Origin: an uncultured Flavobacteriales bacterium
Lineage (GTDB): Bacteria; Bacteroidota; Bacteroidia; Flavobacteriales_D; Parvicellaceae
Direction: 5' to 3'
DNA length: 44,298 bases
Assembly: GCA_913042175.1 (NCBI GenBank)
Contig: CAJWIX010000009.1
Span: 1 to 44,298 of the forward strand
A model generated the notes under the pieces. That model saw only the letters and a program-made list of their open reading frames with translations, was not told the origin of the DNA and made no database searches. Of this stretch, positions 9,275-21,325 are shown in pieces. Position 1 is the stretch's first letter; each line of letters starts with the position of its first letter. The translations under genes were made by a program, and so were the position numbers.

Positions 9275-10330
9275 GTGGATAAAGTAGCTAAATCTTTATT
9301 GCATCGCAATTGGAATGTTGTTTTAGTTGGAAGAAAATTAAATTCATCACTACCAATTTCTAGGGAATATCAAACTCGTAGAATTACCTTATTATTTAAT
9401 AGAGGTTTCTTGTTTTATGCAGAATATAATTTTAGGTTGTTTTTTTATCTTTTATTCAAAAAATGTGATGTCTTACATGCAAATGATTTAGATACACTTT
9501 TAGCTGTTTGGCTTGCGGCTAAGTTTAAACGAAAACCGATTATATATGATAGTCATGAGTACTTTTTAGGAGTTCCTGAAATTCAAAACAGAAAGCTAGT
9601 TAAATTTGTTTGGCAAAAAATAGAGGAATTTATTTTTCCTAAACTCCAAAATGTTTTCACCGTTAATTTATCTATAGCTGAGCTTTACAAATCTGAATAT
9701 GAATTATCTGTTAATGTTCTTAGAAACTTGCCAGAAAATAAACAGTTGAATCATACAAAATCCAAAGCAGAATTAAATTTACCAGAGGATAAGCCAATTG
9801 TGATCCTTCAGGGCTCAGGGATCAATGTTGATAGAGGTGCTGAGGAATTATTAGAGGCCATTGCCATACAAGAAGAGCTTTTTCTGTGTGTGGTTGGTAA
9901 AGGAGATGTTTTTCCTCAACTAAAAGTAAGAGCAAAGGCTGATGATTTAAAAAATAAAACCCTTTTTGTGGATGCTATCCCATATGAAGATATGATGCAG
10001 TATACGATGCATGCCCATGTTGGTTTAAGTTTAGATAAGGGGAACAATTTAAATTATAAGTTTAGCTTACCCAATAAGCTATTTGACTACCTAAAGGCTG
10101 GAATTCCTGTTGTTTCAAGTGACTTAATTGAAATTAGGCATATCGTTGAAAAATATAAATGTGGTGTAATTGTAAATTCTCATGAGCCAAAAGCTATATT
10201 AAATGCAATAAAAGAATGTATTCAAGCATCATCTTTATTAAGTAAAGGGGTTCAAAATGCTCAAAAAGAACTTTCATGGGAAAATGAAGTTATGACTCTA
10301 TTGGATTGTTATGAACAAATTGGAAAATAA
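9275..10330 (+). CDS. Glycosyltransferase family 4 protein
   Basis: GT4-like DVLHANDLDTLLA, YDSHEYF, PNKLFDYLKAGIPVVSSDL. Conserved-looking N-terminus extends upstream to about 9224 without a canonical start codon. Confidence 0.82.
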   Translation: MDKVAKSLLHRNWNVVLVGRKLNSSLPISREYQTRRITLLFNRGFLFYAEYNFRLFFYLLFKKCDVLHANDLDTLLAVWLAAKFKRKPIIYDSHEYFLGVPEIQNRKLVKFVWQKIEEFIFPKLQNVFTVNLSIAELYKSEYELSVNVLRNLPENKQLNHTKSKAELNLPEDKPIVILQGSGINVDRGAEELLEAIAIQEELFLCVVGKGDVFPQLKVRAKADDLKNKTLFVDAIPYEDMMQYTMHAHVGLSLDKGNNLNYKFSLPNKLFDYLKAGIPVVSSDLIEIRHIVEKYKCGVIVNSHEPKAILNAIKECIQASSLLSKGVQNAQKELSWENEVMTLLDCYEQIGK

Positions 10331-11426
10331 AAAATTACACTTAATATCTTTTGATGTGCCCTTTCCTGCAAATTATGGTGGAGTAATAGATGTTTTTTAT
10401 AAAATTAATTCGCTACATAAAATTGGAGTTAAAGTTATATTGCATTGTTTTCAATATGGAAGAGAGAAAAGTAATGAGTTAAGTGAGATATGTGATAAAG
10501 TATATTATTATGAAAGAAATAAAAGTCTTATTACACATTTTTCAATCAAACCATATATAGTCAAATCAAGAGCTGTAAAGTCACTTTATGAAAACTTGAA
10601 TAAAGATGATTATCCAATCCTATTTGAAGGAATTCATACTACAGCATTTATTCCTCATTTCCCCAAAAAAAGAGTGTTCATAAGAGCACACAATATAGAG
10701 TGGGAATACTACAAAAACTTACATAAAAGTGAAAAGAAAATTGTAAAAAGGATGTTTTTTTGGATAGAATCAAGAAGATTAAAAATTTATGAGAAAAAAA
10801 TATATAAGGGGCAAAAAGCATTTGCTATTTCAGAGGCTGATGGGGCTAAATTAAATCTACTTGGTGGTAATACAACCTTGTTAAACCCTTTTCATGCCAA
10901 TACATTTTTTAATACAAAAGTTGAATCAAGTGATTTTGCGCTTTACCATGGAAATTTAAATATTAATGACAATGAAAATGCGGCTTTGTTTTTTATTGAT
11001 CTTTTTAAATCAATTCCTAACCAACTAGTTATTGCAGGTCTAAACCCTTCTAATAAGTTAAAAAGTAAAATTGCAAAAATTTCGAATATTCAATTAATTG
11101 AAAGCCCTCATCAAGATGAATTGAAAAAATTAATTGCCAATGCCAAATTGAATTTATTTTTTTCCAATCATTCTTCGGGAGTAAAATTAAAATTGATCAA
11201 TGCTTTATTCAATGCTAATCATTGTTTGATTGGTAAAGAATTTGTTGTAAATGATGATTTTAAACATGTTTGTACTGTTGTTGAGCAAAATGAATGGAAA
11301 GAAAAAATATTAAAACTATTTAAAACTCCTTTTGATAAGAATAGTTTAGAAAAAAGAAATAGAGTTTTAATGAAATATTTAAATGATTCTAATTTGAATA
11401 CTTTGTGTGAAGTTATCTTTAATTGA
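10311..11426 (+). CDS. Glycosyltransferase-like (GT-B) protein
   Basis: 371 aa; SFDVPFPANYGGVIDVFYKI, FIRAHNIEWEYYKN, FAISEAD; overlaps the preceding GT gene by 20 nt. Confidence 0.75.
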   Translation: MNKLENKKLHLISFDVPFPANYGGVIDVFYKINSLHKIGVKVILHCFQYGREKSNELSEICDKVYYYERNKSLITHFSIKPYIVKSRAVKSLYENLNKDDYPILFEGIHTTAFIPHFPKKRVFIRAHNIEWEYYKNLHKSEKKIVKRMFFWIESRRLKIYEKKIYKGQKAFAISEADGAKLNLLGGNTTLLNPFHANTFFNTKVESSDFALYHGNLNINDNENAALFFIDLFKSIPNQLVIAGLNPSNKLKSKIAKISNIQLIESPHQDELKKLIANAKLNLFFSNHSSGVKLKLINALFNANHCLIGKEFVVNDDFKHVCTVVEQNEWKEKILKLFKTPFDKNSLEKRNRVLMKYLNDSNLNTLCEVIFN

Positions 11427-11428
11427 AA

Positions 11429-12118
11429 TTACTCCTCTATTGATTTGTTTTGAAATTGAATAATTCTACCAGGAAATTGTTCAATGATGTCATAATCATG
11501 AGTTGCCATAACAATTGTTTGTTCTTCGGAAGATATACTTTTAATTAAGCTCATGATTTTTTTGCTGGTATCAGGATCTAAATTACCTGTGGGTTCATCT
11601 GCTATTATGATTTTGGGGTCATTTATCAGTGCTCTTGCAATAGCAATTCGCTGTTGCTCACCACCAGAAATTAAGTGAGGATAAGATTTAGCCTTATCAG
11701 ACATTTCAACTTTTTCCAATAGTTCACTAATTTTATTTTGAATCACTTTTTTCCCTTTCCATCCAGTAGCTTTCATTACAAATTTCAAGTTTTCTTCAAT
11801 GGTTCTATCCATGAGTAATTCAAAATCTTGAAAAATGATACCTAACTTCCTTCTAAGTGATAAAATATGTTTCTTTCTGCTTTCATTTAAAGATTGACCA
11901 TCAACAGATATGTCTCCTTGAGCAACTTTAATATCTCCATATATAGATTTTAATAAACTACTTTTTCCACTTCCAGTTTTCCCAACAAAATAGACAAATT
12001 CACCTTGATTTATGGTTAAGTTTATATTGTTTAGAATTTCATTTTGCTGTTGTTTTATATAGACATTATTAAATATTATAAGTGGTTTATTATCCATATA
12101 CTGACTTATTAAGTTCAC
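11429..12118 (-). CDS. ftsE: FtsE-like ABC transporter ATP-binding protein
   Basis: 229 aa; Walker A GKTGSGKSS, LISGGEQQRIAIARAL signature, ADEPTGNLDPDTS. Confidence 0.85.
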   Translation of the reverse strand: MNLISQYMDNKPLIIFNNVYIKQQQNEILNNINLTINQGEFVYFVGKTGSGKSSLLKSIYGDIKVAQGDISVDGQSLNESRKKHILSLRRKLGIIFQDFELLMDRTIEENLKFVMKATGWKGKKVIQNKISELLEKVEMSDKAKSYPHLISGGEQQRIAIARALINDPKIIIADEPTGNLDPDTSKKIMSLIKSISSEEQTIVMATHDYDIIEQFPGRIIQFQNKSIEE

Positions 12119-12265
12119 TCAAAAGTAAAATATTATCAAACACTTCTAATAGAATGTTTCGTTAATGTTAACATAAAATGGTTGAAAATAATAAATAGCA
12201 TTCCATCTAATAGACAATGCCCTAATTATCTTTAATCCATAATATTTCAATTCTAAATTTAGTTA

Positions 12266-15200
12266 ATGTCTAATATGTTGAGGAAGGGGTTTTGTATTCT
12301 TTTTTTGGTTTTGTTTTTTACTGCAGGAATAGCACAAAAAACATTAATATTTACAGACTCTTATAAAAGTTATAAATATGCACAAGAACTATATGATAAG
12401 CAGAAGTATAGTTCAGCACAGGCTTATTTTAAAGAAATTATAAATGAAATTGATAATACTCAAGATGAGCTTCGAATAAATGCTGAGTATTATTTTGCTG
12501 TTTGTGCTCTTCATTTATATCATCAAAATGTAGAAACACTTCTTACAAGATTTGTTTTAGATCATCCTGATCATCCAAAATCTAAAAGTGTTTTCCTTCA
12601 ATTGGCAAGGCATTACTATCGAATGAAAAAGTTTACTAAATCAATTGAATATTTTGAAAAAATTGATCAGTATGACCTTTCCATAGAAGATCAAAATGAA
12701 TATTTATTTAAACTAGGGTATTCAAAGTTTACCAGAAAAAAGAAAGACGAAGCAAAAGTAAATTTCAATGAATTATTGCAACGAGAATCCGATTATAAAA
12801 TTCCAGCTACCTATTATTACAGTCACATAGCATATGAAGAAGGAAAGTATCAAACTGCTCTTGTGGGATTCAAAGAGATTGCAAATAGTAAAATGTTTAA
12901 ATCTATCATCCCATATTACATTACGCAAATACTTTATCAGCAGCATAAATACAATGATTTAATAGCATACGCCCCAAATTATATTGATTCAGTTATTGAA
13001 AAAAGAAAGGGCGAATTTGCAAAACTAATAGGAGATTCCTACTACAAAAGCCAAGATTATAAATCAGCTTTAGACTATTATAAAATTTTCAAAAAGCATG
13101 CTAAAGCCAATAGGGAATCAAACTATCAAGTTGCTTTTTCTTACTATAAATTAAAGCAGTATGAAAAGGCTGTTTCTCTGTTTTCAAGAGTAGTTTACAG
13201 AAAAGATATATTGTCTCAAACTTCATACTATCACATGGCAGATGCCTATTTGAAGTTAGACGAAAAAGATTATGCTAGAAATGCTTTTCATGAAGCAAGT
13301 AAATTAGAGTTCGATCAAGATATTAAACGCAACTCATTATTTAATTATGCTAAGTTAGCTTTTGAGCTTAGCTATAATCCATATGATGAAGCGATTAATG
13401 CATTTCATGAATTTATAGATACCTACCCTAACACTGACGATGCTAAAGAAGCATATGAATTTTTATTAAAAGTTTATTTGACAACTAAAAATTATGACGA
13501 TGCATTGACTTCGCTCGAAAAAATAAAAGATAAGGACCCAAGAATGCAAAGTGCATATCAAATCATTGTATTTAATAGGGCTGTTGAACAATTTCACAAT
13601 CGTGATTACGAAGATGCTGTTGGTAGTTTTGAATTAGTTGGGCGATATCCTATTGATCAAAAGCTAAATGCTCTGAGTGAATTTTGGAGAGCAGAATGTT
13701 ACTACAGATTAGAGAAATATGAAGAAGCCATTGCTTCATATGAAAAATACAGATATACAAATGGTGTATTATTGACAAGTGAGTATGAAGATTTAGATTA
13801 TCATTTAGGCTATGCCTATTTTGAAAAAGCAAAGCCTTATTCAAGTATTAAATCATATAATTTAAAGAAGCAAAAGTTAGATCTGGAGGAGTCAATAAAG
13901 TATTTTAGAAATTACATTCATCAATATAATATACCAGATTCTTCAAAATTTAGGTCAGCTTTAGTTCGAATTGCTGACGCTTACTTTGTTTTAAAGGATG
14001 ATAGCTTAGCCATAGAAAATTACAAAAAGTCATTGGCTATTGAGGGTTTTAATCATAGTTATGCTTTATATCAAATGTCTACATCTCAGGGCTTGATACA
14101 AGATTATGAAGGCAAAATGCAAACTTTACAGCAATTAACAGATGAGTATCCAAACTCAAGGTATCAGGTATTATCTCTATTAAATTTAGCGCAGACCTAC
14201 AAGGATTTGGAGAAAAATACAGAAGCCATTAATACATATTTAAAATTTATTGATGAGTACCCCAATAACAATTACATTTCAACAGCACATGTTGAGGTGG
14301 GGAGTATCTACATAAAGGAAGGAAATATTGACGAAGGAGAGAAATTTTTATTGAAAGTTTTAGATGACTATCCTGATGCAGAATTAGAAAATGAATTATC
14401 CATAGAATTAATGATGGAAGTTTATGCTAAAAGGAATGATTTACCAGGTTATTACAGCTGGTTAGATAGTAGAGGAATAGCTGTTAGTGAACAACAAAAA
14501 GATTCTACTTTTTGGCATCCTGTTCAGTTAGCTAGAGATAACGGAGATTGTAATTTACAAATTGAAAAAGCATCCTATTATTTAGATAATATAACAAACC
14601 CGATTAAAGAGATTTCTGCTCATTATTACATGGCCACCTGTTATTACACTGAGGGTAAAAAGAATGAAGCTTTATTCCATTATGACTTCATTACGACCAA
14701 GCCAAATAATAATTATTATACCGAAGCATTAAAATACGCTGGTGAAATCACTTTTGAGTCAAAAAATTACAAGTTGGCTCTTGGGCATTTTTCTACGCTA
14801 GAAAATGTAGGTGTTACCCAAGAAGATTTGTCATTAGCTAAAAGGGGGCAGATGTATTGTTTCTATAATTTAGACAATTATCAATCTACGCTGATTTATG
14901 CAAAGAAAGTATTGGCATTGAATCAAATTAGTGAAAAAGTTTCCGAGGATGCGAATCTTTATTTAGCCAATTCATATAAAGAACTTAATTTCTTAGATAG
15001 TGCCATGTTACATTACGAAAATGTAATTGCTACAACAAAAAGTGAAGCCGCAGCTGAAGCTAAATATAATATATGTCACATTTATTTTTTAAGAGAAGAT
15101 TATGCAACATGTGAAACGCAAATTATGGAGTTAGTGCAGCAAAAACCCACATATGACTACTGGTTAGCTAAAGGTATTTTGTTGTTGGGAGATAATTTCA

Positions 15201-15469
15201 CTCAGCTGAAAGATTATTTTAATGCTAGGCATAGTTTACAGAGTATAATAGATAATTATGATGGTCCAAAAAATGATGAAATTGTAGCTGAAGCTGTTCA
15301 GAAATTAGATTATGTAAACAACCTAGAACAGATGGAACTTAATGATCAACCTGACCAAGAGGACATTGAAATTGAATTTGACAACATTGATCCTAAGGAT
15401 CAAAAACTTTTTGAAGATTCATCAATACAAGAAACAGATGATAATGAAAACAATGAAGATGAAGAGTAA
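12266..15469 (+). CDS. Exported tetratricopeptide-repeat protein
   Basis: 1067 aa; signal peptide (MLRKGFCILFLVLFFTAGIAQ), many TPR units (e.g. YEKAVSLFSRVVYR, YEEAIASYEKYR), acidic C-terminal tail. Confidence 0.85.
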   Translation: MSNMLRKGFCILFLVLFFTAGIAQKTLIFTDSYKSYKYAQELYDKQKYSSAQAYFKEIINEIDNTQDELRINAEYYFAVCALHLYHQNVETLLTRFVLDHPDHPKSKSVFLQLARHYYRMKKFTKSIEYFEKIDQYDLSIEDQNEYLFKLGYSKFTRKKKDEAKVNFNELLQRESDYKIPATYYYSHIAYEEGKYQTALVGFKEIANSKMFKSIIPYYITQILYQQHKYNDLIAYAPNYIDSVIEKRKGEFAKLIGDSYYKSQDYKSALDYYKIFKKHAKANRESNYQVAFSYYKLKQYEKAVSLFSRVVYRKDILSQTSYYHMADAYLKLDEKDYARNAFHEASKLEFDQDIKRNSLFNYAKLAFELSYNPYDEAINAFHEFIDTYPNTDDAKEAYEFLLKVYLTTKNYDDALTSLEKIKDKDPRMQSAYQIIVFNRAVEQFHNRDYEDAVGSFELVGRYPIDQKLNALSEFWRAECYYRLEKYEEAIASYEKYRYTNGVLLTSEYEDLDYHLGYAYFEKAKPYSSIKSYNLKKQKLDLEESIKYFRNYIHQYNIPDSSKFRSALVRIADAYFVLKDDSLAIENYKKSLAIEGFNHSYALYQMSTSQGLIQDYEGKMQTLQQLTDEYPNSRYQVLSLLNLAQTYKDLEKNTEAINTYLKFIDEYPNNNYISTAHVEVGSIYIKEGNIDEGEKFLLKVLDDYPDAELENELSIELMMEVYAKRNDLPGYYSWLDSRGIAVSEQQKDSTFWHPVQLARDNGDCNLQIEKASYYLDNITNPIKEISAHYYMATCYYTEGKKNEALFHYDFITTKPNNNYYTEALKYAGEITFESKNYKLALGHFSTLENVGVTQEDLSLAKRGQMYCFYNLDNYQSTLIYAKKVLALNQISEKVSEDANLYLANSYKELNFLDSAMLHYENVIATTKSEAAAEAKYNICHIYFLREDYATCETQIMELVQQKPTYDYWLAKGILLLGDNFTQLKDYFNARHSLQSIIDNYDGPKNDEIVAEAVQKLDYVNNLEQMELNDQPDQEDIEIEFDNIDPKDQKLFEDSSIQETDDNENNEDEE

Positions 15470-17264
15470 AGTTAATAACATACAATTTTTATTGACTTTA
15501 TTAGGAGTTATTTGGATAACGCCTTTGTTTAGTCAGAACAATGCAGGTGCGGACGAGACTTTTTTAGGTGTTGGATCTGGATCAAGAACCATTGCTAAGG
15601 CTCAAAAAACAGCCATTAGTCCATCTCAAATAGATTCTACTTTGCAAATGGATGAGGTTAAATATTATTTGGAGCCAAAACAACAAGAGGTAAGTTATGA
15701 AATTGAAAATATAACACCAGCTAAATTAAAAATTGTAGAACCTCTGGATAGGTTATATTCTGGTTATTTAAAGGCAGGAGCTGGAATGTATTTAACTCCT
15801 TTCGTTGATTTAAATTATTCCTCAAAGAGATCTAAGTATGAAAGTTGGGGTGTAAAAGGAAATTACCAAAGTAGTTTTGGAAATATTAAAGAAATGGGAA
15901 ATACGACATACTCAGACGTGCTTTTGGGTGGGTATTTTCAAAAATTCTTTTTAGATCATGATTTATGGGCAGAGTTAGATTATGAAAGAAATAGGTATCA
16001 GTTTTATGGCATTGATACATCTATTTACCAAGGTTTATTTCAAGACACTTCATCTACTTTTAGTCAAAACTATGATTTATTTGATTTTCATATGAAATTT
16101 AATTCAAAGAATACGGGCAGGGACACCAATAAATTAAGATATAAAACTTGGTTAGATTTTCATCATCTAAACAGTAAATATCAGCTTGCTGAAAATCATG
16201 TTTTAATTGGAGGTCATTCCGGATGGGTAATATTAGAAAATGAGTTTTTAGGAACTTTTGAGCTTGATATTAATAATGTAAATCAACCCTCATTAAGTTT
16301 AGATACATCAACATATGATATAAATGTTGGACAGGGTTTAACGGCTCAAACAACCGCTATTTTAAGATTTAACCCCCACATATATACAAGAAAAAATAAT
16401 TTGATTGCTAAAGTGGGATTTTCAATGCAATCTGACATTAATGATAATGCTAAATTTTATCTTTTTCCGGATGTTGAAGCAAGTTATAGTTTATTTAATA
16501 ATGTTTTTATTCCTTACGCTGGTTGGAAAGGAAATGTGGAAAGGAATACATTTAATAAGTTAAGAATAGAAAACCCATTTTTATCTGAGGACATAGATAT
16601 TAAAAACACTGTACAGCGTTCAAATTTATATGCTGGTATAAGAGGTTCTATGAGCAGCAACTTCACATTCAATTTTTCCGCTAATATCGATAGATTAGAT
16701 AACTTTTATTTTCATGTCCCAGATACAATTTCATCTATTGAAAATAAATTTCAGTTGACCTATAACAAAATAACTCGTACTACGATTTTAGGTGAAGTCA
16801 CTTATCAAAACGGGGAGAAATTAAAAGTAGCAGGAAAAGCAGAATACTTTATCTATAAATTAAGATCAGATAACATAGATGAAGATGCAAAAGCATGGCA
16901 ACAGCCAGACTTTAAATTAACAGGATCGGCAATAGTAGATTTGTCTGATAAGTTAATAATTAGAAGTGATCTGTTTTTAATTGGGACACGAAATGTTTAT
17001 TCCTTTAATGTGCCTACACTTTCCAATAATATTGTAGATGATATAAATGACCAAAACACACATTTTAACGAGATATCTGGTGATAGATATGCGTATAAAT
17101 TAAAACCATTTGTAGATTTAAATTTATCCGCTGAATACAGATATAATGAAAAAGTTTCAGCATTTATTAAGTTCAATAACTTCACAGCAAAACGATACCA
17201 GTTTTGGACAAATACACCTGTTCAGTCAATTAACATTTTTGGTGGTGTAACTCTAAGTTTTTAG
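15444..17264 (+). CDS. Outer-membrane beta-barrel protein without recognisable TonB plug
   Basis: Signal peptide (FLLTLLGVIWITPLFSQ), alternating amphipathic beta-strands, C-terminal FGGVTLSF. ATG at 15444 preferred; overlaps the end of the TPR gene. Confidence 0.7.
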   Translation: MKTMKMKSKVNNIQFLLTLLGVIWITPLFSQNNAGADETFLGVGSGSRTIAKAQKTAISPSQIDSTLQMDEVKYYLEPKQQEVSYEIENITPAKLKIVEPLDRLYSGYLKAGAGMYLTPFVDLNYSSKRSKYESWGVKGNYQSSFGNIKEMGNTTYSDVLLGGYFQKFFLDHDLWAELDYERNRYQFYGIDTSIYQGLFQDTSSTFSQNYDLFDFHMKFNSKNTGRDTNKLRYKTWLDFHHLNSKYQLAENHVLIGGHSGWVILENEFLGTFELDINNVNQPSLSLDTSTYDINVGQGLTAQTTAILRFNPHIYTRKNNLIAKVGFSMQSDINDNAKFYLFPDVEASYSLFNNVFIPYAGWKGNVERNTFNKLRIENPFLSEDIDIKNTVQRSNLYAGIRGSMSSNFTFNFSANIDRLDNFYFHVPDTISSIENKFQLTYNKITRTTILGEVTYQNGEKLKVAGKAEYFIYKLRSDNIDEDAKAWQQPDFKLTGSAIVDLSDKLIIRSDLFLIGTRNVYSFNVPTLSNNIVDDINDQNTHFNEISGDRYAYKLKPFVDLNLSAEYRYNEKVSAFIKFNNFTAKRYQFWTNTPVQSINIFGGVTLSF

Positions 17265-17298
17265 TGCTGTTGAAAACTCCCTTTCATATTGGGGCTAA

Positions 17299-19296
<1,998 letters not shown>

Positions 19297-19302
19297 GTAG
19301 AT

Positions 19303-20634
19303 TTAATCTACCAATAGAATAGATCCTTGATATTGGCTAATTGAGCCATCTTCATTTTCTAATTTAACAACCCATAAATAATTACCATTAGTGCACTTTT
19401 GGCCAGTATTTTGATTGAAGCCATTCCATCCACTATTTATATTTTTAGTAGCATATACTACTTTACCACTTTTATTGAAAATTAGTAATTCAAATGAAAG
19501 TCCACTGATTTTAATTCCTTCTGGCATAAAGATGTCATTTACACCATCTCCATTTGGAGTAAATGTGTTAGGAGCAAGAATGTCAAAGTTCGATGTAATT
19601 TCAATTTCTCTATTAGAATAAGATGTACATTCATAAATATCAGTGAAGGAGAGATAAGCCATGAATAAACCATTTACTGTATACTCGTGTCTTGGGTATG
19701 TTGTGGTTTCAAATGTTCCATCTCCAAAATCCCAATTAAATGTTCCGTCCTGAAAAATATCGTATTTCCCATTAGAATAATCATTAACAACAATAGGAGT
19801 TAAATATGTACTGATTGTACCATTGTCTTCTGTTGTTTCATAATTTATTTCAAATTCTGGAGCTCTATTTACAGTTATAGTTGTAGAATCTTTCAATACG
19901 GAATTATATGTGGAATCTTTTAAAGTAATTTCAAAAAGAGAAACAGAAATATCTTCTTTCCCAATAATTTTCAATTCTTTATTGTTTCCATAATCTATAC
20001 CATTTACAACCCACAATATGTTACAACTATCACATCCATCTGTGTATAGCAATATAGAGTCATCATAGCATATTTGATTTTTATTGGAAATAATGGTGAG
20101 ATTATAATTGATGGCAGAATCACCAATTGTCGTATCTGTTGTTGAGCTATCTAAAACAGGTTCGATTGAGGTTACATTTTGAGTTGTATCTTGATTCGGA
20201 ATATTGGAAGTGTCATCTCTATATAGTGGAACTTGTTGGTTTTGGTCACCAGAATTATTTTTTTCATTAACTGTTTTTTCAGTTGCTAAGGTTGGTTCAA
20301 TTAAAATTTCAGCGTTATCAGCATCAGCTACATCTTCCTTTTTGGGTTTTTCAACAGGTGTTTCTTCTGTATTTGTTGTTAATGCATCATTTTTAACTAC
20401 AGTATTTAGTGGCTTATTTTCGTTATAATACCATACAGTAACAAGACTAATTGCACATATTAACGATAAAGCCAAAAATAAATTTGATCGACTTTTCTTG
20501 TTTTTATTGACAGCGTCAATTTTATCAAGCTTATTGGAAATGGCACTCCAATCTTTTCCATGATTGCTTTCAAATTTATCGAGCTTATCTTTAATAAGGT
20601 CTTCAAAAGAGTCATATGTTGGTTTTTTGCTCAA
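19303..20634 (-). CDS. Single-pass membrane protein: N-terminal cytoplasmic anti-sigma-like segment, TM helix, PKD domain, gliding-motility-associated/T9SS type-B C-terminal domain
   Basis: 443 aa; no N-terminal signal peptide, TM at about residues 50-69 (LFLALSLICAISLVTVWYY), PKD motif FNWDFGDGTFETTTYPRHEY, CTD-B motif APNTFTPNGDGVNDIF...GWNG. TTG start overlaps the sigma stop (TTGA). Confidence 0.85.
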   Translation of the reverse strand: MSKKPTYDSFEDLIKDKLDKFESNHGKDWSAISNKLDKIDAVNKNKKSRSNLFLALSLICAISLVTVWYYNENKPLNTVVKNDALTTNTEETPVEKPKKEDVADADNAEILIEPTLATEKTVNEKNNSGDQNQQVPLYRDDTSNIPNQDTTQNVTSIEPVLDSSTTDTTIGDSAINYNLTIISNKNQICYDDSILLYTDGCDSCNILWVVNGIDYGNNKELKIIGKEDISVSLFEITLKDSTYNSVLKDSTTITVNRAPEFEINYETTEDNGTISTYLTPIVVNDYSNGKYDIFQDGTFNWDFGDGTFETTTYPRHEYTVNGLFMAYLSFTDIYECTSYSNREIEITSNFDILAPNTFTPNGDGVNDIFMPEGIKISGLSFELLIFNKSGKVVYATKNINSGWNGFNQNTGQKCTNGNYLWVVKLENEDGSISQYQGSILLVD

Positions 20635-21185
20635 AGACTAAATTTATCAGAAAGAATTACTTTCAATTTTGCTTTTGCTTTAGCATAATTTGATTTAGAA
20701 GTGCCTTCACTTATATTAAGTACTTGCGCTATTTCTTTATGGGTTAAGCCATCAAGTACATAAAGGTTAAAAACGGCTTTGTAAGAGGTGCTTAGTTGCT
20801 GAACTGCATCTAAAATTTGATTCATATTTATGTTTTCATATTTTGAAACATCATCTTCCTCAACATGTGACTTATCATAAAGTGAATCTTCATTCGTAAA
20901 TGAGATTTTTTTATTTTTTCTTAGAATATCTAAAGAGTGATTTACTACAATGCGTTTTAACCATCCTCCAAAGTTGACTCCACCTTCGAACTGATTAATT
21001 TTCGAAAATGCTTTAATGAAGCTTTCTTGCACAACATCACTAGCTGTGTCTTGGTCTCTAAAATACCTTAAAGCAACTCCCATCATTTTGCCATAAAATT
21101 CATTATATATGATATGCTGAGACTTTCTATCATTTTTTTTACAACCTTCTATTAGTCCAATGATATTAAACTCCTCAGATTTCAC
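20631..21185 (-). CDS. ECF-family RNA polymerase sigma-70 factor
   Basis: 184 aa; sigma2 ALRYFRDQDTASDVVQESFIKAFSKINQFEGG and sigma4 LDGLTHKEIAQVLNISEGTSKSNYAKAKAKLK. Confidence 0.93.
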   Translation of the reverse strand: MKSEEFNIIGLIEGCKKNDRKSQHIIYNEFYGKMMGVALRYFRDQDTASDVVQESFIKAFSKINQFEGGVNFGGWLKRIVVNHSLDILRKNKKISFTNEDSLYDKSHVEEDDVSKYENINMNQILDAVQQLSTSYKAVFNLYVLDGLTHKEIAQVLNISEGTSKSNYAKAKAKLKVILSDKFSL

Positions 21186-21325
21186 TTTCTACAAACGATT
21201 TAAATTGCAATGGTTGCCTCAATTAGTAAATAATTTATGTTTTTTTTTACAACTATTTATAAAATAGCTACTTAAAGATATTGAATTTTATAATTTCGCA
21301 GAAATTAAAATTTAATCAAATTAAA

